The position numbers and the translations under genes are program-made. From NCBI RefSeq assembly GCF_014652275.1, contig NZ_BMYM01000003.1:1-64000 (forward strand): a DNA stretch of 64,000 nucleotides, in the 5' to 3' direction. The notes beneath the pieces were generated by a model. It was not told where the DNA came from. It was given only the letters and a program-made list of their open reading frames with translations, and did no database searches. The DNA is from Parahalioglobus pacificus (GTDB lineage Bacteria > Pseudomonadota > Gammaproteobacteria > Pseudomonadales > Halieaceae). Below, piece by piece: positions 19,215-29,207 of this stretch; the stretch's first letter is position 1, and every line of letters begins with the position of its first letter.

Positions 19215-19790
19215 ATGGCAACTCGCTCGGAATCTCGCGGGGTCTCGCTCATGGAATTACTCACCGTTCTTGCGCTGATAGCTGCACTCATGACGCTGAC
19301 GGGGCCAACGTTTGCGCATCTCTCTGAACGAGCACAGGTCCGCCGGGCTATGGACACCTTTCGAGACCTGTTTCAGTTTGCACGTACCCACGCAGTGTAC
19401 TCTGCGCAACCCACCACCGTGTGCGCCATTGACGGCGATGGCCGCTGTGTCAAAAGTTGGCAAGGCAGCAAGGACATCATCGTTTTTGTAGACAAGACTA
19501 AGAACCGCCGGCTGGACTCGGACGATGAGCTGTTACGGAGCATTAACTGGCCCACGGGTGATGGCAATATTCGCTGGCGTTCCGCGCTGGGCAGGCCTTA
19601 CATCACGTTTTTGCAGATGGGTAATACCTGGCAGAACGGCACACTTTATTACTGCCCGGACAACAATGATGCCCGGTACGCGGGGGCTTTGGTGGTGAAT
19701 CAGGGAGGTCGCGGCTACGAGCCCGTGGATAGTAATGAAGACGGTATTGCAGAGAACCGATACGGGGACAACCTCAGCTGTCCCCTATAG
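19215..19790 (+). CDS. FimT/GspH-like type IV minor pilin
   Basis: A 191-residue pseudopilin. The prepilin peptidase site RG^VSLMELLTVLAL has Glu at position 5 of the mature protein, followed by the hydrophobic helix and a GspH/FimT-type soluble domain (TVCAIDGDGRC). The cysteines near CAIDGDGRC and the C-terminal CPL could form disulfides. The start at ATG 19215 has GGAG eight bases upstream. It follows pilR by 96 bases on the same strand and converges with pilE. Pseudomonas fimT, which also lies near pilSR and helps DNA uptake, is the positional counterpart, so fimT is the likely name. Confidence 0.85.
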   Translation: MATRSESRGVSLMELLTVLALIAALMTLTGPTFAHLSERAQVRRAMDTFRDLFQFARTHAVYSAQPTTVCAIDGDGRCVKSWQGSKDIIVFVDKTKNRRLDSDDELLRSINWPTGDGNIRWRSALGRPYITFLQMGNTWQNGTLYYCPDNNDARYAGALVVNQGGRGYEPVDSNEDGIAENRYGDNLSCPL

Positions 19791-19811
19791 GAAACGGTTC
19801 AGCCTGTTAAG

Positions 19812-20246
19812 TTAACGGCGGTCCCAGTTGTTCTCGTCGGTGTCAGTCACATCTCCGTCGTTGTTTTTGTCCCACCAGCGCTGGCCAAGATGATTGATTT
19901 CCATGATGCCGTCACCGGTCTGGGGACCCTTGGGTGTCGCCCGCATCAAATAGCTCGTTGCATTGGGATCGTTGGGAAAGCTGTAATCGTAACGTTTCAC
20001 GGTAGCATCGATTGGCCCCTCATTAGGAAACGTGGTGCCAGCCACTGCAGCTTCATAGCTGAAGTTGACCGTGTAGAGCTTCTCCATGGCTTGCGCCGCT
20101 GCCAGCATATCCGCCTGCGCGGCGGTACGGTTGGTGCGCAGCACGTAGTTCTGGTAGCTCGGTAAGGCGACTGCGAGTAACACTGCCACGATAACCACCA
20201 CAATCATCAGCTCGATGAGGGTGAACCCACGTTGTTTTTCACGCAT
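19812..20246 (-). CDS. pilE: PilE-type minor pilin
   Basis: A 144-residue prepilin with cleavage site QRG^FTLIELMIVVVIVAVL, Glu5 present, and a ComP/PilE-like soluble part containing an acidic, possibly calcium-binding stretch (DKNNDGDVTDTDEN). The start is ATG 20246, with AGG eight bases upstream. It is the last gene of the minor pilin operon, as pilE is in Pseudomonas. Minor pilins with PilY1 form the tip that primes pilus assembly. Confidence 0.88.
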   Translation of the reverse strand: MREKQRGFTLIELMIVVVIVAVLLAVALPSYQNYVLRTNRTAAQADMLAAAQAMEKLYTVNFSYEAAVAGTTFPNEGPIDATVKRYDYSFPNDPNATSYLMRATPKGPQTGDGIMEINHLGQRWWDKNNDGDVTDTDENNWDRR

Positions 20247-20258
20247 CTGAAACACCTG

Positions 20259-20570
20259 TCACTCGTCACGGTCCTCCACGCTGACCTCTTTGATAACACC
20301 CATATGTGTCACGCAAATACGCCATACTTCGTTGAAACGAGCACCGTGCAATACGTAAACGGGCTCGTCATCCCAATAACTTGATTCGGCTGACTGGAAA
20401 GACACACCAGGTGCGAGCTCCTTTGCTGCATCCATTGCAACACCACGTATGTCCTGAAGGGAAATACGTTCGGGATCACTCATGCCAACATCTGGTAGCA
20501 CAAGCAGCATGAACACAAGTGGCAGTAAAATGGCTTGCGACGGCCAACTCATCGCGCGGATCTTTTTCAC
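20259..20570 (-). CDS. Small exported protein at the pilY2 position
   Basis: A 103-residue protein with a signal peptide (about residues 1-31) and a short soluble domain resembling a single PepSY-like fold (ISLQDIRGVAMDAAKEL, then an EVWRICVTHMGVIKEV strand pattern). It lies between pilY1 and pilE with no gap to pilY1 and 12 bases to pilE. Pseudomonas pilY2 occupies exactly this position and is of similar size, so this is its positional counterpart. I cannot claim sequence homology by eye. It probably acts in the periplasm with PilY1 or the minor pilins. Confidence 0.7.
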   Translation of the reverse strand: MKKIRAMSWPSQAILLPLVFMLLVLPDVGMSDPERISLQDIRGVAMDAAKELAPGVSFQSAESSYWDDEPVYVLHGARFNEVWRICVTHMGVIKEVSVEDRDE

Positions 20571-23500
20571 TTACTTCTCCTTGCGCCAGTAAGTACGCGT
20601 TATGCGATCATTCAATAGTGCATCAAGAGGCGGCTGCTCTGCCCCAGTGAAAACATCACACCCCTCGCCAGTGCAAATTACGACGGGCTCATCAATGATG
20701 CTTGGGGTTTGCAGCTGAAAAGCACGAGAGTCCTCGTCGAGAGGATCTGTCCCCAAGAAGTTAACCGCTGGGGTCGCGTCATCCAAGTTTACCGCATACA
20801 CTCGCGACACGCCTGCTACGACTTGGCAGTCTACGAGCCCGTCACTGGGTGTATAAGTCACGAACGTTACCGTGTTGTCCAGCGTGAGCGGGGTAGAAAG
20901 TACTTTCTCTCCAGGCTCAGAAGCGTCATGAAGATCGATATACCAGCCTTCTTTCGCCTCCAAATTTGATCGAGCCGCCACCTTCGATACTGGATTACCC
21001 AGAGCGTCAATGCCATCACCCACTCGATTGTCAGTCGCGTCGTATAAATTGTCGACGTTAAGCTTTTCATAAGTAACGGGGGGACCAAACACGGACCGCT
21101 GGCGTAACATGAAAAACGCGTCTTGCGTAACTTCACTGAGCGGTGATGGCCGATAACCAGATCCAATCGTAACAGCGAGTTCCAATATTTCGTCCCGCTC
21201 AGTTAGAGCTACATCAGGAGCATGGAAGAATCGACGATTTCTAACTTCTGTATTGTCGCCTATGGCGACACCGAGATCAGCAACCACGCCGCCTTTGATT
21301 AAAGTTTCAACCGCCTGATTCTTTAGTACATCGAACCTCCATACTTGGCCTCCAGTGTCACCGACGAAAATAATATCGTCGAGTCCATCGGAATCCACGT
21401 CGGCAACTGTTAATCCAGATGGGATGGAATATTGCATATCAGGGAAGGTACCGTCGAAGCTATCGGTGGGACCGCCTGACCAGATTTTTTCACCCGTTTC
21501 TGCATCAACAATGTAAATGGCCCGACCTGAGCTATCTGGCGTTCTAACCGTTTCCTGATCATTTGCGGGGTCATATCCGCCTGCGATGAAAAGCACATCC
21601 CTGACTGGCTGGTTAAGAAGCTTTATTCTACCTCTCACTGGCGTTGCCCAGCTCTGTCCCATCTCTGAGAAATCACCCGCGCCGCCCTCAATTATCCAGC
21701 TAAACTCTGGATCACTCCTGTCTGTCACATCAAGCGAATAGTAATTACTGCCCCCTCGACGCATCCCGAAGAACAAGCGAACGAAATCGCCTTCACTCGC
21801 GCTAATCGACGGGCTGCCGTTGTTTGACACCCAAGGGACAATGCTTCCGTCGATTCCATACGGGTGCGAAGGTCCTTTGCTACTTCTAAGATCATCTTGA
21901 ATGCTTAAGGTGGCCTCCGGAAACCATACGAATGTTTCTGATCCATCACTGGCATTAAAAGCGTGCAAGCCGCCTCCATTAGTGCCGAGAAATATCTCCA
22001 CATCTTGACTGGAGGGGTCATTCGGATCATCTGCATCGTAGGTAATCGCGACGGGTCGAGAGTGCAATGGGTCGTTGAAAGAGTACCTGCTAGCGGCGTT
22101 CTGTCCATCCCTGCCGCGAATCCATTCAATAAGCGCTTCAAATTCGCTATCAGTCAGCGCCGCTGCGTCGAACATGTCCTTAGTCAAGCCATCTGGCGCG
22201 ATTCGATCAACTGATAAAGCATTGGTGCTATCGGAGAGTTTGGTAGTCGTAGAGTTACTGTGATACGTGTAGGCGTTGCGTGCGGTGTAGGCAGGTATTC
22301 GCGAACCAGCGCCCCCTTTAACCACTTCCTTGCCATCTGCCGAGTTGGTGATGTTCCAAAGATCTTTCGAGCCATCCCTGAAAAATCCGGTATCAGGATC
22401 CACTGCAGGTTTGTTAGCTGAGTCCAAGACCAAGTTGTTCTCGCCAAGCCGGTACTTCTTTAAATTCCCGGGCCACTCGGGTATTTCCTCCGGTTTGAAA
22501 ACCGCAAAGTATATGTCGTTGAGATTGTTAAGTCGGTTGAACTGGTTAACTGCCGCCACTGGCGCCACAAACGTGTTGTCTACCAACAAAGCCTTGTTGA
22601 GGATATCTTTTATGGCATCTTTCAACTGTTGAGCGTTATTCGCTGTTACAAAAGTACCGCCTCCGGCGTCTGCAACCCCCCGCAGCCAATCACTATCGAA
22701 ATTAAAGCCAACAGTATGGGTGATAATACGTTGCTTGCCAGGCAGAGGCGATACATCGGCTGAGTTAGGATCACTCACGAATGCAGCAAGATCTTGGACG
22801 CAAACTCCGCCACCACCTTCACCTTGATCCTCGCAAGAAGACTCCCCAATGAAGCTTTTAATCAAAGATTCGGAGTGATCTCTGTTTGCAAAGCCGTCGG
22901 TTAATAGAATGACGTGGTTAATTCGTTGGCATGAGTCCGTTATTGGGCTTTCATAGAAAGCTGAACCACCAGAGCCAAGACCCTGAATAGTTTGCCCCGC
23001 ACAAGCAGCTGCGCCTTGATTGTCTGCAGAACATCCCTCTGGGTTAACAATACTAAATGTTCCGGGCACCATAGCTCCAGGCGCCGAAACCCTGGTGTAG
23101 GCATGTGGTCCTGACTCACCGTTCCCGCCGCCTCGCCGGGAGCCCCAAAGAACATTGCCACCCCGGTAGTAGCTGATAGCTTCCACCATGGTATCTTGCA
23201 CAGGTGTCCATCCGGCATGGTCTAGGCGATCGACAATTGACACCAGCTCATCCCGTACTTTGCGGGTATTCGCACCGGCTCCATTTGATTGAAACTCAAC
23301 AATCAGTCGAGCCGCCTGTCCGGGACTACTATCGAATGTATACGCCCTTCTATCATTGCCAGAAGTAGTCACTTTGAATGCCATCGCGTTTCCAGAGCTC
23401 CAACCTGCTCGATCGACGACACCTTGCACTTGTGTAACTAAACCACCAGTCGCAGAGCCAGCGGGGTCAGGGATTTTATAGTTGCTGGAAACGTCCCAGT

Positions 23501-25340
23501 CCCTGGTTTCATCAAAGGTAATCGAGGCACCGTAAGTCCTTGCATCTATGGAGTCCTCGGAGCTACTGAACGTTTCTGCGTCATCAGAGGCTTGTGCAGC
23601 GACCGTTAACGAAGTTGCTCCGGTGTCGTTACCACTCCGTTGCGTCAGCTCGATCCGAGCGTCGTAGATTTCTGCGCCACGTGGGATAGGCACGTCCGTA
23701 AAACGAAGCCCCACTTTATTATTATTTCTGAAGTCAAGTATGTCGCCAGTGCGCAGTACACTACCGTCATCCTCAATATCGTCAGTGCTTGCGATGATAC
23801 GCCTACTCACAGTAGCCCGGTAACAAGAAGTCCCGTTAGGAATAGTACCGAAATCGTATTTCACCACTAATCGTGGCGACTGGCTTGGCTCGCTGTCGTG
23901 AGAGTACGCGGTACGTGCACCATTGCCACCACTCACCTGAAAGACCATATCGTTACCTCCGCACCAATCACTGCGGCCAGCGACTGCTTCAACGAGTGCA
24001 GATATGTCGTCAGTACGATATGTGTCTCCAACAGACAGGGTTTCGTCACCTTGCCATGTAATGGGCGTGGTCAGCATACTCCTACTGCTAATGTCTCGAT
24101 TTGTATCTGATAACGGTGCGGGAGTGCCGTCGTCCTCGGCAGTGATATTGAACTCGAATGTGCCCGTTTGCTCGGTATCCGATGTGAACTCAATGTAAGC
24201 CTCAGTAATATCCACACCTCGCGGAATATCTAGACCATTGAACTTGAGTGCAGTTGCAGATTCACCCGGCTCGATTACATCTGGCCCCTGGTACCAATCT
24301 ATTACGAGTCTAGGCCTTTCCCTTTCTTCATCACGTGATTCATAAGAGCGAAGCCTAAGGTCTCCAGATGTATCGGAAACCGAATCTTGGGACGGGTCGA
24401 AGATCACTACTAGATTATCGTTGTCTTCATCCCATTCTGGCCTCGATATGACCTCGTTAACTACGTTGGCAAAGTTACTCGTAAATATCGACTCGCCAGA
24501 GGCTAGGCCGCTTTCTTGTATCCAGCTCCGAGTCTCGGTGGTTCGGAGCCGTTCCTCAATATCGTTGTTCTGGTTGAAAGCCGAAGTGTTAGTGGTAGCA
24601 GCTGATATTTGCACGGCCACCGGCTGATCAACATTTACGCCCTGTACACGGAATTGTACTCGCGCGTTTGTTACCACAGCGTTGTCCGGTAGCTCCACGT
24701 TGTTGAATCTTAGTCCCATCAGCTGCGGGCTGCCTGCGCTTTTACCGTTAAGCACTAATCCGTCGGAGTTATCGATAACTAAACTTCCACCGACTTGCTG
24801 ATTCGCATCACGGTTGCTGATCGGATTATCCTGTCGCGAATTAATGCGTTTGCTTATCCGGCTGAGTTCTCCTGGAAAGCTGGTGAGGTATAGCGACTGC
24901 TGATCAGATATTACATTGCCGCTAGCTTCAAGCTCCTGCACGTCGTCACCATCGCTTTGTATTCTCACAGCAAGCTCGACGTCTTCAAGCGCATTGATGC
25001 TACTGTCAATATTTGACACCGGGAACAATACAGGGCCGCCAGGATTTGAGAAACGCATCAAGCCTACGTTTACCTCGCTTAGCTCCATTAACAGCTCCCT
25101 GAAACCTTTTTGAACCTCCTCTAGTCGGTCATTATCTGTTCCTTCAACTGATTCACCCATGGAACCCGATGTATCGACAATAAACAAAACATTGGGAAAA
25201 ATTGCACCAGACCCACTAGTATCTGAGAAAAAAATCTCCGTATCGTCGGCCCATACAGGCGCCAAGGTCCACAGGGTAGCGAGCAGAGTGAGACTGACTG
25301 TCTTGGCACGCTTGGCAATTGTCGGGACGTTCATCTGCAT
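20571..25340 (-). CDS. pilY1: PilY1, pilus tip adhesin with VWA and beta-propeller domains
   Basis: A 1589-residue exported protein with a signal peptide to about residue 32. A VWA domain begins with the MIDAS motif DTSGSMGES (about residues 55-63). It is interrupted by three tandem beta-rich modules (about 207-350, 362-495 and 543-681) and resumes near residue 690 (DRLDHAGWTPVQDTM). The C-terminal half is the PilY1 quinoprotein-like beta-propeller with a calcium-binding loop DVDSDGLDDI. PilY1 sits at the pilus tip and works in adhesion, surface sensing and pilus priming. It lies between pilX and the pilY2-position gene, with 12 bases to pilX. Confidence 0.95.
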   Translation of the reverse strand: MQMNVPTIAKRAKTVSLTLLATLWTLAPVWADDTEIFFSDTSGSGAIFPNVLFIVDTSGSMGESVEGTDNDRLEEVQKGFRELLMELSEVNVGLMRFSNPGGPVLFPVSNIDSSINALEDVELAVRIQSDGDDVQELEASGNVISDQQSLYLTSFPGELSRISKRINSRQDNPISNRDANQQVGGSLVIDNSDGLVLNGKSAGSPQLMGLRFNNVELPDNAVVTNARVQFRVQGVNVDQPVAVQISAATTNTSAFNQNNDIEERLRTTETRSWIQESGLASGESIFTSNFANVVNEVISRPEWDEDNDNLVVIFDPSQDSVSDTSGDLRLRSYESRDEERERPRLVIDWYQGPDVIEPGESATALKFNGLDIPRGVDITEAYIEFTSDTEQTGTFEFNITAEDDGTPAPLSDTNRDISSRSMLTTPITWQGDETLSVGDTYRTDDISALVEAVAGRSDWCGGNDMVFQVSGGNGARTAYSHDSEPSQSPRLVVKYDFGTIPNGTSCYRATVSRRIIASTDDIEDDGSVLRTGDILDFRNNNKVGLRFTDVPIPRGAEIYDARIELTQRSGNDTGATSLTVAAQASDDAETFSSSEDSIDARTYGASITFDETRDWDVSSNYKIPDPAGSATGGLVTQVQGVVDRAGWSSGNAMAFKVTTSGNDRRAYTFDSSPGQAARLIVEFQSNGAGANTRKVRDELVSIVDRLDHAGWTPVQDTMVEAISYYRGGNVLWGSRRGGGNGESGPHAYTRVSAPGAMVPGTFSIVNPEGCSADNQGAAACAGQTIQGLGSGGSAFYESPITDSCQRINHVILLTDGFANRDHSESLIKSFIGESSCEDQGEGGGGVCVQDLAAFVSDPNSADVSPLPGKQRIITHTVGFNFDSDWLRGVADAGGGTFVTANNAQQLKDAIKDILNKALLVDNTFVAPVAAVNQFNRLNNLNDIYFAVFKPEEIPEWPGNLKKYRLGENNLVLDSANKPAVDPDTGFFRDGSKDLWNITNSADGKEVVKGGAGSRIPAYTARNAYTYHSNSTTTKLSDSTNALSVDRIAPDGLTKDMFDAAALTDSEFEALIEWIRGRDGQNAASRYSFNDPLHSRPVAITYDADDPNDPSSQDVEIFLGTNGGGLHAFNASDGSETFVWFPEATLSIQDDLRSSKGPSHPYGIDGSIVPWVSNNGSPSISASEGDFVRLFFGMRRGGSNYYSLDVTDRSDPEFSWIIEGGAGDFSEMGQSWATPVRGRIKLLNQPVRDVLFIAGGYDPANDQETVRTPDSSGRAIYIVDAETGEKIWSGGPTDSFDGTFPDMQYSIPSGLTVADVDSDGLDDIIFVGDTGGQVWRFDVLKNQAVETLIKGGVVADLGVAIGDNTEVRNRRFFHAPDVALTERDEILELAVTIGSGYRPSPLSEVTQDAFFMLRQRSVFGPPVTYEKLNVDNLYDATDNRVGDGIDALGNPVSKVAARSNLEAKEGWYIDLHDASEPGEKVLSTPLTLDNTVTFVTYTPSDGLVDCQVVAGVSRVYAVNLDDATPAVNFLGTDPLDEDSRAFQLQTPSIIDEPVVICTGEGCDVFTGAEQPPLDALLNDRITRTYWRKEK

Positions 25341-25352
25341 ACCTCCAGTACG

Positions 25353-25865
25353 CTAGTTTACGCGGGGAGCTTCAACGAAAACTCCCTGAAAATGATTGCT
25401 GCTGATATTCGGATTGACAGTCAATCCGTTAGCCTCCACCTCGTAGTAATAGGTTTCAATGCCCGATGAACCCTTGCGGATAGAGTAGCCGATGGTTGAA
25501 GCGGTCCCCAAAAAGCGGGTTTCGCTATCGCCGCGCGCGTCCACATCCCTTTCTCCAAAGTCGTAGCCGGTGTAAGCGTAATTGTCTTCCGTGGGCCAGG
25601 TAGGGTCATTCGGGTCTGCGAAGAAAGCGTTCAACGAACGCCCTAACAGGTCGATAGCACCAGGTTCTGTCAACGATTCATCAAGAATCGATTCGGCAGT
25701 CTGGAAAGAAATGGCCTTCAGCTCTTTGGTGCTGGCCATTTTTACCTCCAGATTACTGGTATCCATCATGGAAAACCCCACGATGGTAATCAGCAATAAC
25801 AGTAATAACGAAACCAGCAGCACGACGCCTGATTCTTTCTTGGGGTTTCTCATCACAGGCTCCAT
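25353..25865 (-). CDS. pilX: PilX minor pilin
   Basis: A 170-residue protein with an N-terminal class III signal ESG^VVLLVSLLLLLLITIVGFS. Like PilX and GspK of other species it lacks the Glu at mature position 5, as expected for a tip subunit. The soluble part is PilX-like and acidic. The start ATG overlaps the pilW stop (TAATG), so translation is coupled. It belongs to the tip complex with PilV, PilW and PilY1. Confidence 0.9.
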   Translation of the reverse strand: MEPVMRNPKKESGVVLLVSLLLLLLITIVGFSMMDTSNLEVKMASTKELKAISFQTAESILDESLTEPGAIDLLGRSLNAFFADPNDPTWPTEDNYAYTGYDFGERDVDARGDSETRFLGTASTIGYSIRKGSSGIETYYYEVEANGLTVNPNISSNHFQGVFVEAPRVN

Positions 25866-26929
25866 TACAGATCGTACGGCGTATTGCGCAGCGCCAGCGT
25901 GGTGCTGAACGTTTTTCTCAGGGCACGGCCACCACTGTGCGAATAGGTGCCACTCGGACCAACCAGTTCATCGAGCATCACGTAGTCGGTGGTGTCGTCT
26001 TCGGAACGAATAGATTCGTAACTCTGGAGTAGCATCGAAACCCGCACCGACACGATGTCTTCCCAATCACTCACGCTCTCCGCGTTAACAAACCGGGTCG
26101 TTCCGGAAGCGCCTATGCTTGTTCTCTCGCCGTAAAGCACCTGCATATACTCGACGCCCTCAATCATCTCGTCGTTGCTGCCGTTGCCAAGATCAAGGCG
26201 ATATAGCGCCCACACGTCGTAACCATTGCGATCGCGTCCGGTATCGCCGATGTACCAGACCACATTCTCGAAGGTCATCACCTCAGTATTTGCCGTATAG
26301 CGGTATCCGGGCTCTACGCTGCTGCTACTGTTACCCGCTGTCGTGTATGCAACCGCCGTCGCGCCTGACGTTGCGGGCGTATTCGTCACCCGGAGCAAGT
26401 GCGCGGTAAGACACCCCGACAAGATCACCAGGTCATTCTGCTGAATCACCCCGTTGGGGTTGTCGCTGACCGCGAATGAGGTGTCTGTCGAATCGACATC
26501 TGCCGTTAGTAAGTCACGACCGAGTGACACGCCTGCCTGGAGATTGACGACATCGCTACCTTCGCGCGCAGTATTGAGCAGCGTTGAGATGGCTGGCGCA
26601 TTGGGGTCTGGTGCCCAAGCACTCTTACGCTCATAGCCGCGCAGCCCTTCAAACGCCGCGTTGTTTGCAAGGACCGTGACGGTGCCGCGCACGCTGTTAC
26701 AGCCGGTATAGCTTGAACGCAGAATATCCTGTGACACCAGATCGACAGCAAAGCGGCCATTTTCCTGCAGCCTCGCCAATGCCGTTTCAACCTGCGCTGA
26801 CGCGCGCGATGCAATGAACATGTTCACCAGGCCCAGCATCAGAAAGGCGCCCAGCGCCAATGCCACCATTAGCTCAAGCAGAGACAGTCCGCGCTGATTA
26901 CGTATACCGCTCATTCGTTGCAGCATCAT
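25865..26929 (-). CDS. pilW: PilW minor pilin
   Basis: A 354-residue prepilin with cleavage site QRG^LSLLELMVALALGAFL (Glu5 present) and a long soluble domain typical of PilW. It overlaps pilV by four bases (ATGA) and pilX by one. The size agrees with the GspJ-like PilW class. It is expected in the pilus tip complex. Confidence 0.92.
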   Translation of the reverse strand: MMLQRMSGIRNQRGLSLLELMVALALGAFLMLGLVNMFIASRASAQVETALARLQENGRFAVDLVSQDILRSSYTGCNSVRGTVTVLANNAAFEGLRGYERKSAWAPDPNAPAISTLLNTAREGSDVVNLQAGVSLGRDLLTADVDSTDTSFAVSDNPNGVIQQNDLVILSGCLTAHLLRVTNTPATSGATAVAYTTAGNSSSSVEPGYRYTANTEVMTFENVVWYIGDTGRDRNGYDVWALYRLDLGNGSNDEMIEGVEYMQVLYGERTSIGASGTTRFVNAESVSDWEDIVSVRVSMLLQSYESIRSEDDTTDYVMLDELVGPSGTYSHSGGRALRKTFSTTLALRNTPYDL

Positions 26930-27477
26930 CTGACGATTGTCCTCAACTGTACCTGACGGGTTGCCGTAGCACGCGCGTCCTGAGAGCCGTTCCCCGACCA
27001 GTCTTTCTCTGACCAGAACACGGTAACGATATATTCGTCGAAGCCACCGGTATTAACGCGCTGCACGGTGGCACTACCATTGGGTAAGGTCGGTGGGTTC
27101 AATGCGAAGTGCCCGGCCAGATCGGCAATGTCGCTATCGGCAAGATCAGCGCCCGAACACCCAGAGGTCGACGACAGACATGCAGGCGTCGTCACAGCCG
27201 ATCCTGAATTTACGGTGACACTGTCGTAAGCATTCGCTTGTTGGCCAGCCGGATTCGAGCGAATCCGGTCGAGGAAATCTGAGGCGATAAAGGTAGCCTG
27301 CGAGCGAAGGTAAGCGCCCTGGTTGTTATGAAAACTGATTAGCTGAATACCTGCTACACCCAGCAGGCCAACTAGAAGAATCAGCACAGCGATCATGACT
27401 TCAATCAGGGTAAAGCCCGATTGTTGCTTACGTGGTGATTTGGCTATTGAAGAGCTGGCTTTTAAGGATTTGGGCAT
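26926..27477 (-). CDS. pilV: PilV minor pilin
   Basis: A 183-residue prepilin with QSG^FTLIEVMIAVLILLVG (Glu5 present) after a basic 20-residue leader; its soluble region contains ASDFLDRIRSNPAG, characteristic of PilV/GspI-like proteins. A pair of cysteines (PACLSSTSGCSG) may form a disulfide loop. It overlaps pilW (ATGA) and starts 21 bases after the preceding pilin gene. Confidence 0.92.
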   Translation of the reverse strand: MPKSLKASSSIAKSPRKQQSGFTLIEVMIAVLILLVGLLGVAGIQLISFHNNQGAYLRSQATFIASDFLDRIRSNPAGQQANAYDSVTVNSGSAVTTPACLSSTSGCSGADLADSDIADLAGHFALNPPTLPNGSATVQRVNTGGFDEYIVTVFWSEKDWSGNGSQDARATATRQVQLRTIVR

Positions 27478-27498
27478 GGTTCTAAGAACTCCGCAGTT

Positions 27499-28116
27499 CT
27501 ACGGACACACATAGGCAGCACAGGTGACGCTCGTGGCGGGCGCACAGTGACCATCAACAATGTCGTCGTTATTGGAATCGATGCCGGTGCGCAGTTGTCC
27601 AGACACATTCAATACCACTGCAGAGGCTGCCGTGGGGCCATCATCGTCGCAAATCTGGATCGTTGTGGCAGCTGGCAAACCGCCATCGCCATCAAAGGCG
27701 AAAAAGTTGGGACCGATTACCTCTACACCGTTACGCACGTTACTGATGATTCGCAGGGGCAGTTCCTGGCCGTTCAATATCTGGTCATTGGCTACACCAC
27801 CGCCTCCGGGATCGGCACCATTATCGATAAAAGCCATGACACCCACAGACCAATCGGTACCGCCAGCACAGCTCACCTGATCAGCACTGGGGCAGACGGT
27901 GACGGCAAGGCTGCTCGTTACCGCTTCAGTACGGGCATAGCTCAGCAGCGCCAGCGTATCTTCCAATGTATACAGCTTGCGATTGCGTTTGATGGTGTCC
28001 TGAAACGACGGGCCCGCAATGGCGGCGAGCACGGCAACGATCACCAATACAATCATCAGCTCCAGCAGGGTCACGCCCCGCTGGGAAGACAGTCTTGTTT
28101 GAAGACGGAGCAGCAT
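27499..28116 (-). CDS. fimU: FimU/FimT-type minor pilin (GspH domain)
   Basis: A 205-residue prepilin with QRG^VTLLELMIVLVIVAVLA (Glu5 present), then a GspH/FimT domain (YARTEAVTSSLAVTVCPSAD) and several cysteines at the C-terminus. It is the first gene of the minor pilin operon, where Pseudomonas has fimU. The symbol rests on this position; fimT would be the alternative. Confidence 0.85.
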   Translation of the reverse strand: MLLRLQTRLSSQRGVTLLELMIVLVIVAVLAAIAGPSFQDTIKRNRKLYTLEDTLALLSYARTEAVTSSLAVTVCPSADQVSCAGGTDWSVGVMAFIDNGADPGGGGVANDQILNGQELPLRIISNVRNGVEVIGPNFFAFDGDGGLPAATTIQICDDDGPTAASAVVLNVSGQLRTGIDSNNDDIVDGHCAPATSVTCAAYVCP

Positions 28117-28239
28117 GAATTCCCCGATACCGGCTTATTAGTGTTATCGGAGTATAGGCAGCCCCAGCGGCGCACTACAGGTGCACTTAGGATAAACGGT
28201 CAATCGGGGCGACAAGTGGTTAGAAAGTTGCGGGAATTT

Positions 28240-28261
28240 GACCAAAATCACAGTTTTGGTC
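28240..28261. repeat. Inverted repeat overlapping the ispH stop
   Basis: A perfect 8-base inverted repeat GACCAAAA / TTTTGGTC with a 6-base spacer includes the ispH stop codon. It may act as a weak terminator before the pilin operon; no long T-run follows. Confidence 0.4.
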
Positions 28262-29207
28262 AGCTCACATCCTTGAGGCGCAGTTCCTTCGGCAGCGAAA
28301 AGGTTACATTCTCGTGCCGCCCTGCCACCTCTATCGGACTATCACAGCCCAGCGCGCGCAGTCCATCGATTACGCCCTGCACCAAGACTTCAGGTGCAGA
28401 TGCACCCGCTGTCACGCCAATGCGTGATTTTCCGGAAAGCCAGGCTGGGTCGATGTCGTCAGCGCCATCCAGTAAGTGGGCCTGAGCGCCCATGCGCTCG
28501 GCCAGCTCCCGCAAACGATTGGAGTTTGAGCTATTGGGCGAGCCCACTACCAGCATCAGGTCGCAAGATGCTGCGAGCTGTTTGACCGCGTCTTGGCGAT
28601 TCTGCGTGGCGTAGCAGATGTCGTCTTTGCGCGGCCCGGTAATCCCCGGGAACCGCTCACGCAGCGCGTCGATGACACGGGCTGTATCGTCCATGGATAA
28701 GGTCGTTTGAGTGACATACGAAAGCCTCGAGGGATCCCTTACCGTGAGCGATGCCGCCTGTGCCTCATCCTCCACGAGGTAAATCTCGCCACCGAGAGAA
28801 TGATCGTATTGACCCATGGTGCCCTCTACCTCGGGATGACCGGCATGACCGATCAGCACACACTCACGCCCTTCACCGCTGTAACGCGCTACCTCAATGT
28901 GCACCTTGGTAACCAGCGGGCAGGTCGCATCGAACACTTTCAGCCCACGGTTGCTAGCCTCAGTGCGAACAGCCTGAGACACACCGTGAGCACTGAAGAT
29001 CACGATGCAGTCATCGGGCACTTCTTCGAGTTCATCCACAAACACGGCGCCGCGCTCGCGAAGGTCGTCCACCACAAACTTGTTGTGCACAACTTCATGG
29101 CGCACATAAATGGGCGCGCCAAACACGTCCAACGCGCGATTAACAATATCAATGGCGCGGTCAACACCGGCGCAGAACCCTCTTGGGTTCGCCAGTTGAA
29201 TCTCCAT
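28260..29207 (-). CDS. ispH: IspH, 4-hydroxy-3-methylbut-2-enyl diphosphate reductase
   Basis: Iron-sulfur enzyme for the final step of the MEP isoprenoid pathway, producing IPP and DMAPP. The three cluster ligands are visible: Cys12 (NPRGFCAGV), a Cys near 96 ([11 protein letters not shown]) and a Cys near 197 ([11 protein letters not shown]). Other conserved motifs are HEVVHNK and [10 protein letters not shown]. At 315 residues it has the family length. It overlaps fkpB by one base (TGATG) at the end of the murJ-ribF-ileS-lspA-fkpB string. Confidence 0.98.
   Translation of the reverse strand: MEIQLANPRGFCAGVDRAIDIVNRALDVFGAPIYVRHEVVHNKFVVDDLRERGAVFVDELEEVPDDCIVIFSAHGVSQAVRTEASNRGLKVFDATCPLVTKVHIEVARYSGEGRECVLIGHAGHPEVEGTMGQYDHSLGGEIYLVEDEAQAASLTVRDPSRLSYVTQTTLSMDDTARVIDALRERFPGITGPRKDDICYATQNRQDAVKQLAASCDLMLVVGSPNSSNSNRLRELAERMGAQAHLLDGADDIDPAWLSGKSRIGVTAGASAPEVLVQGVIDGLRALGCDSPIEVAGRHENVTFSLPKELRLKDVS

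Noticed and set aside
27547-28485. A 312-codon plus frame opposite fimU and ispH
   Set aside because: It spans two genes of the other strand and an intergenic region, with no recognisable protein features.
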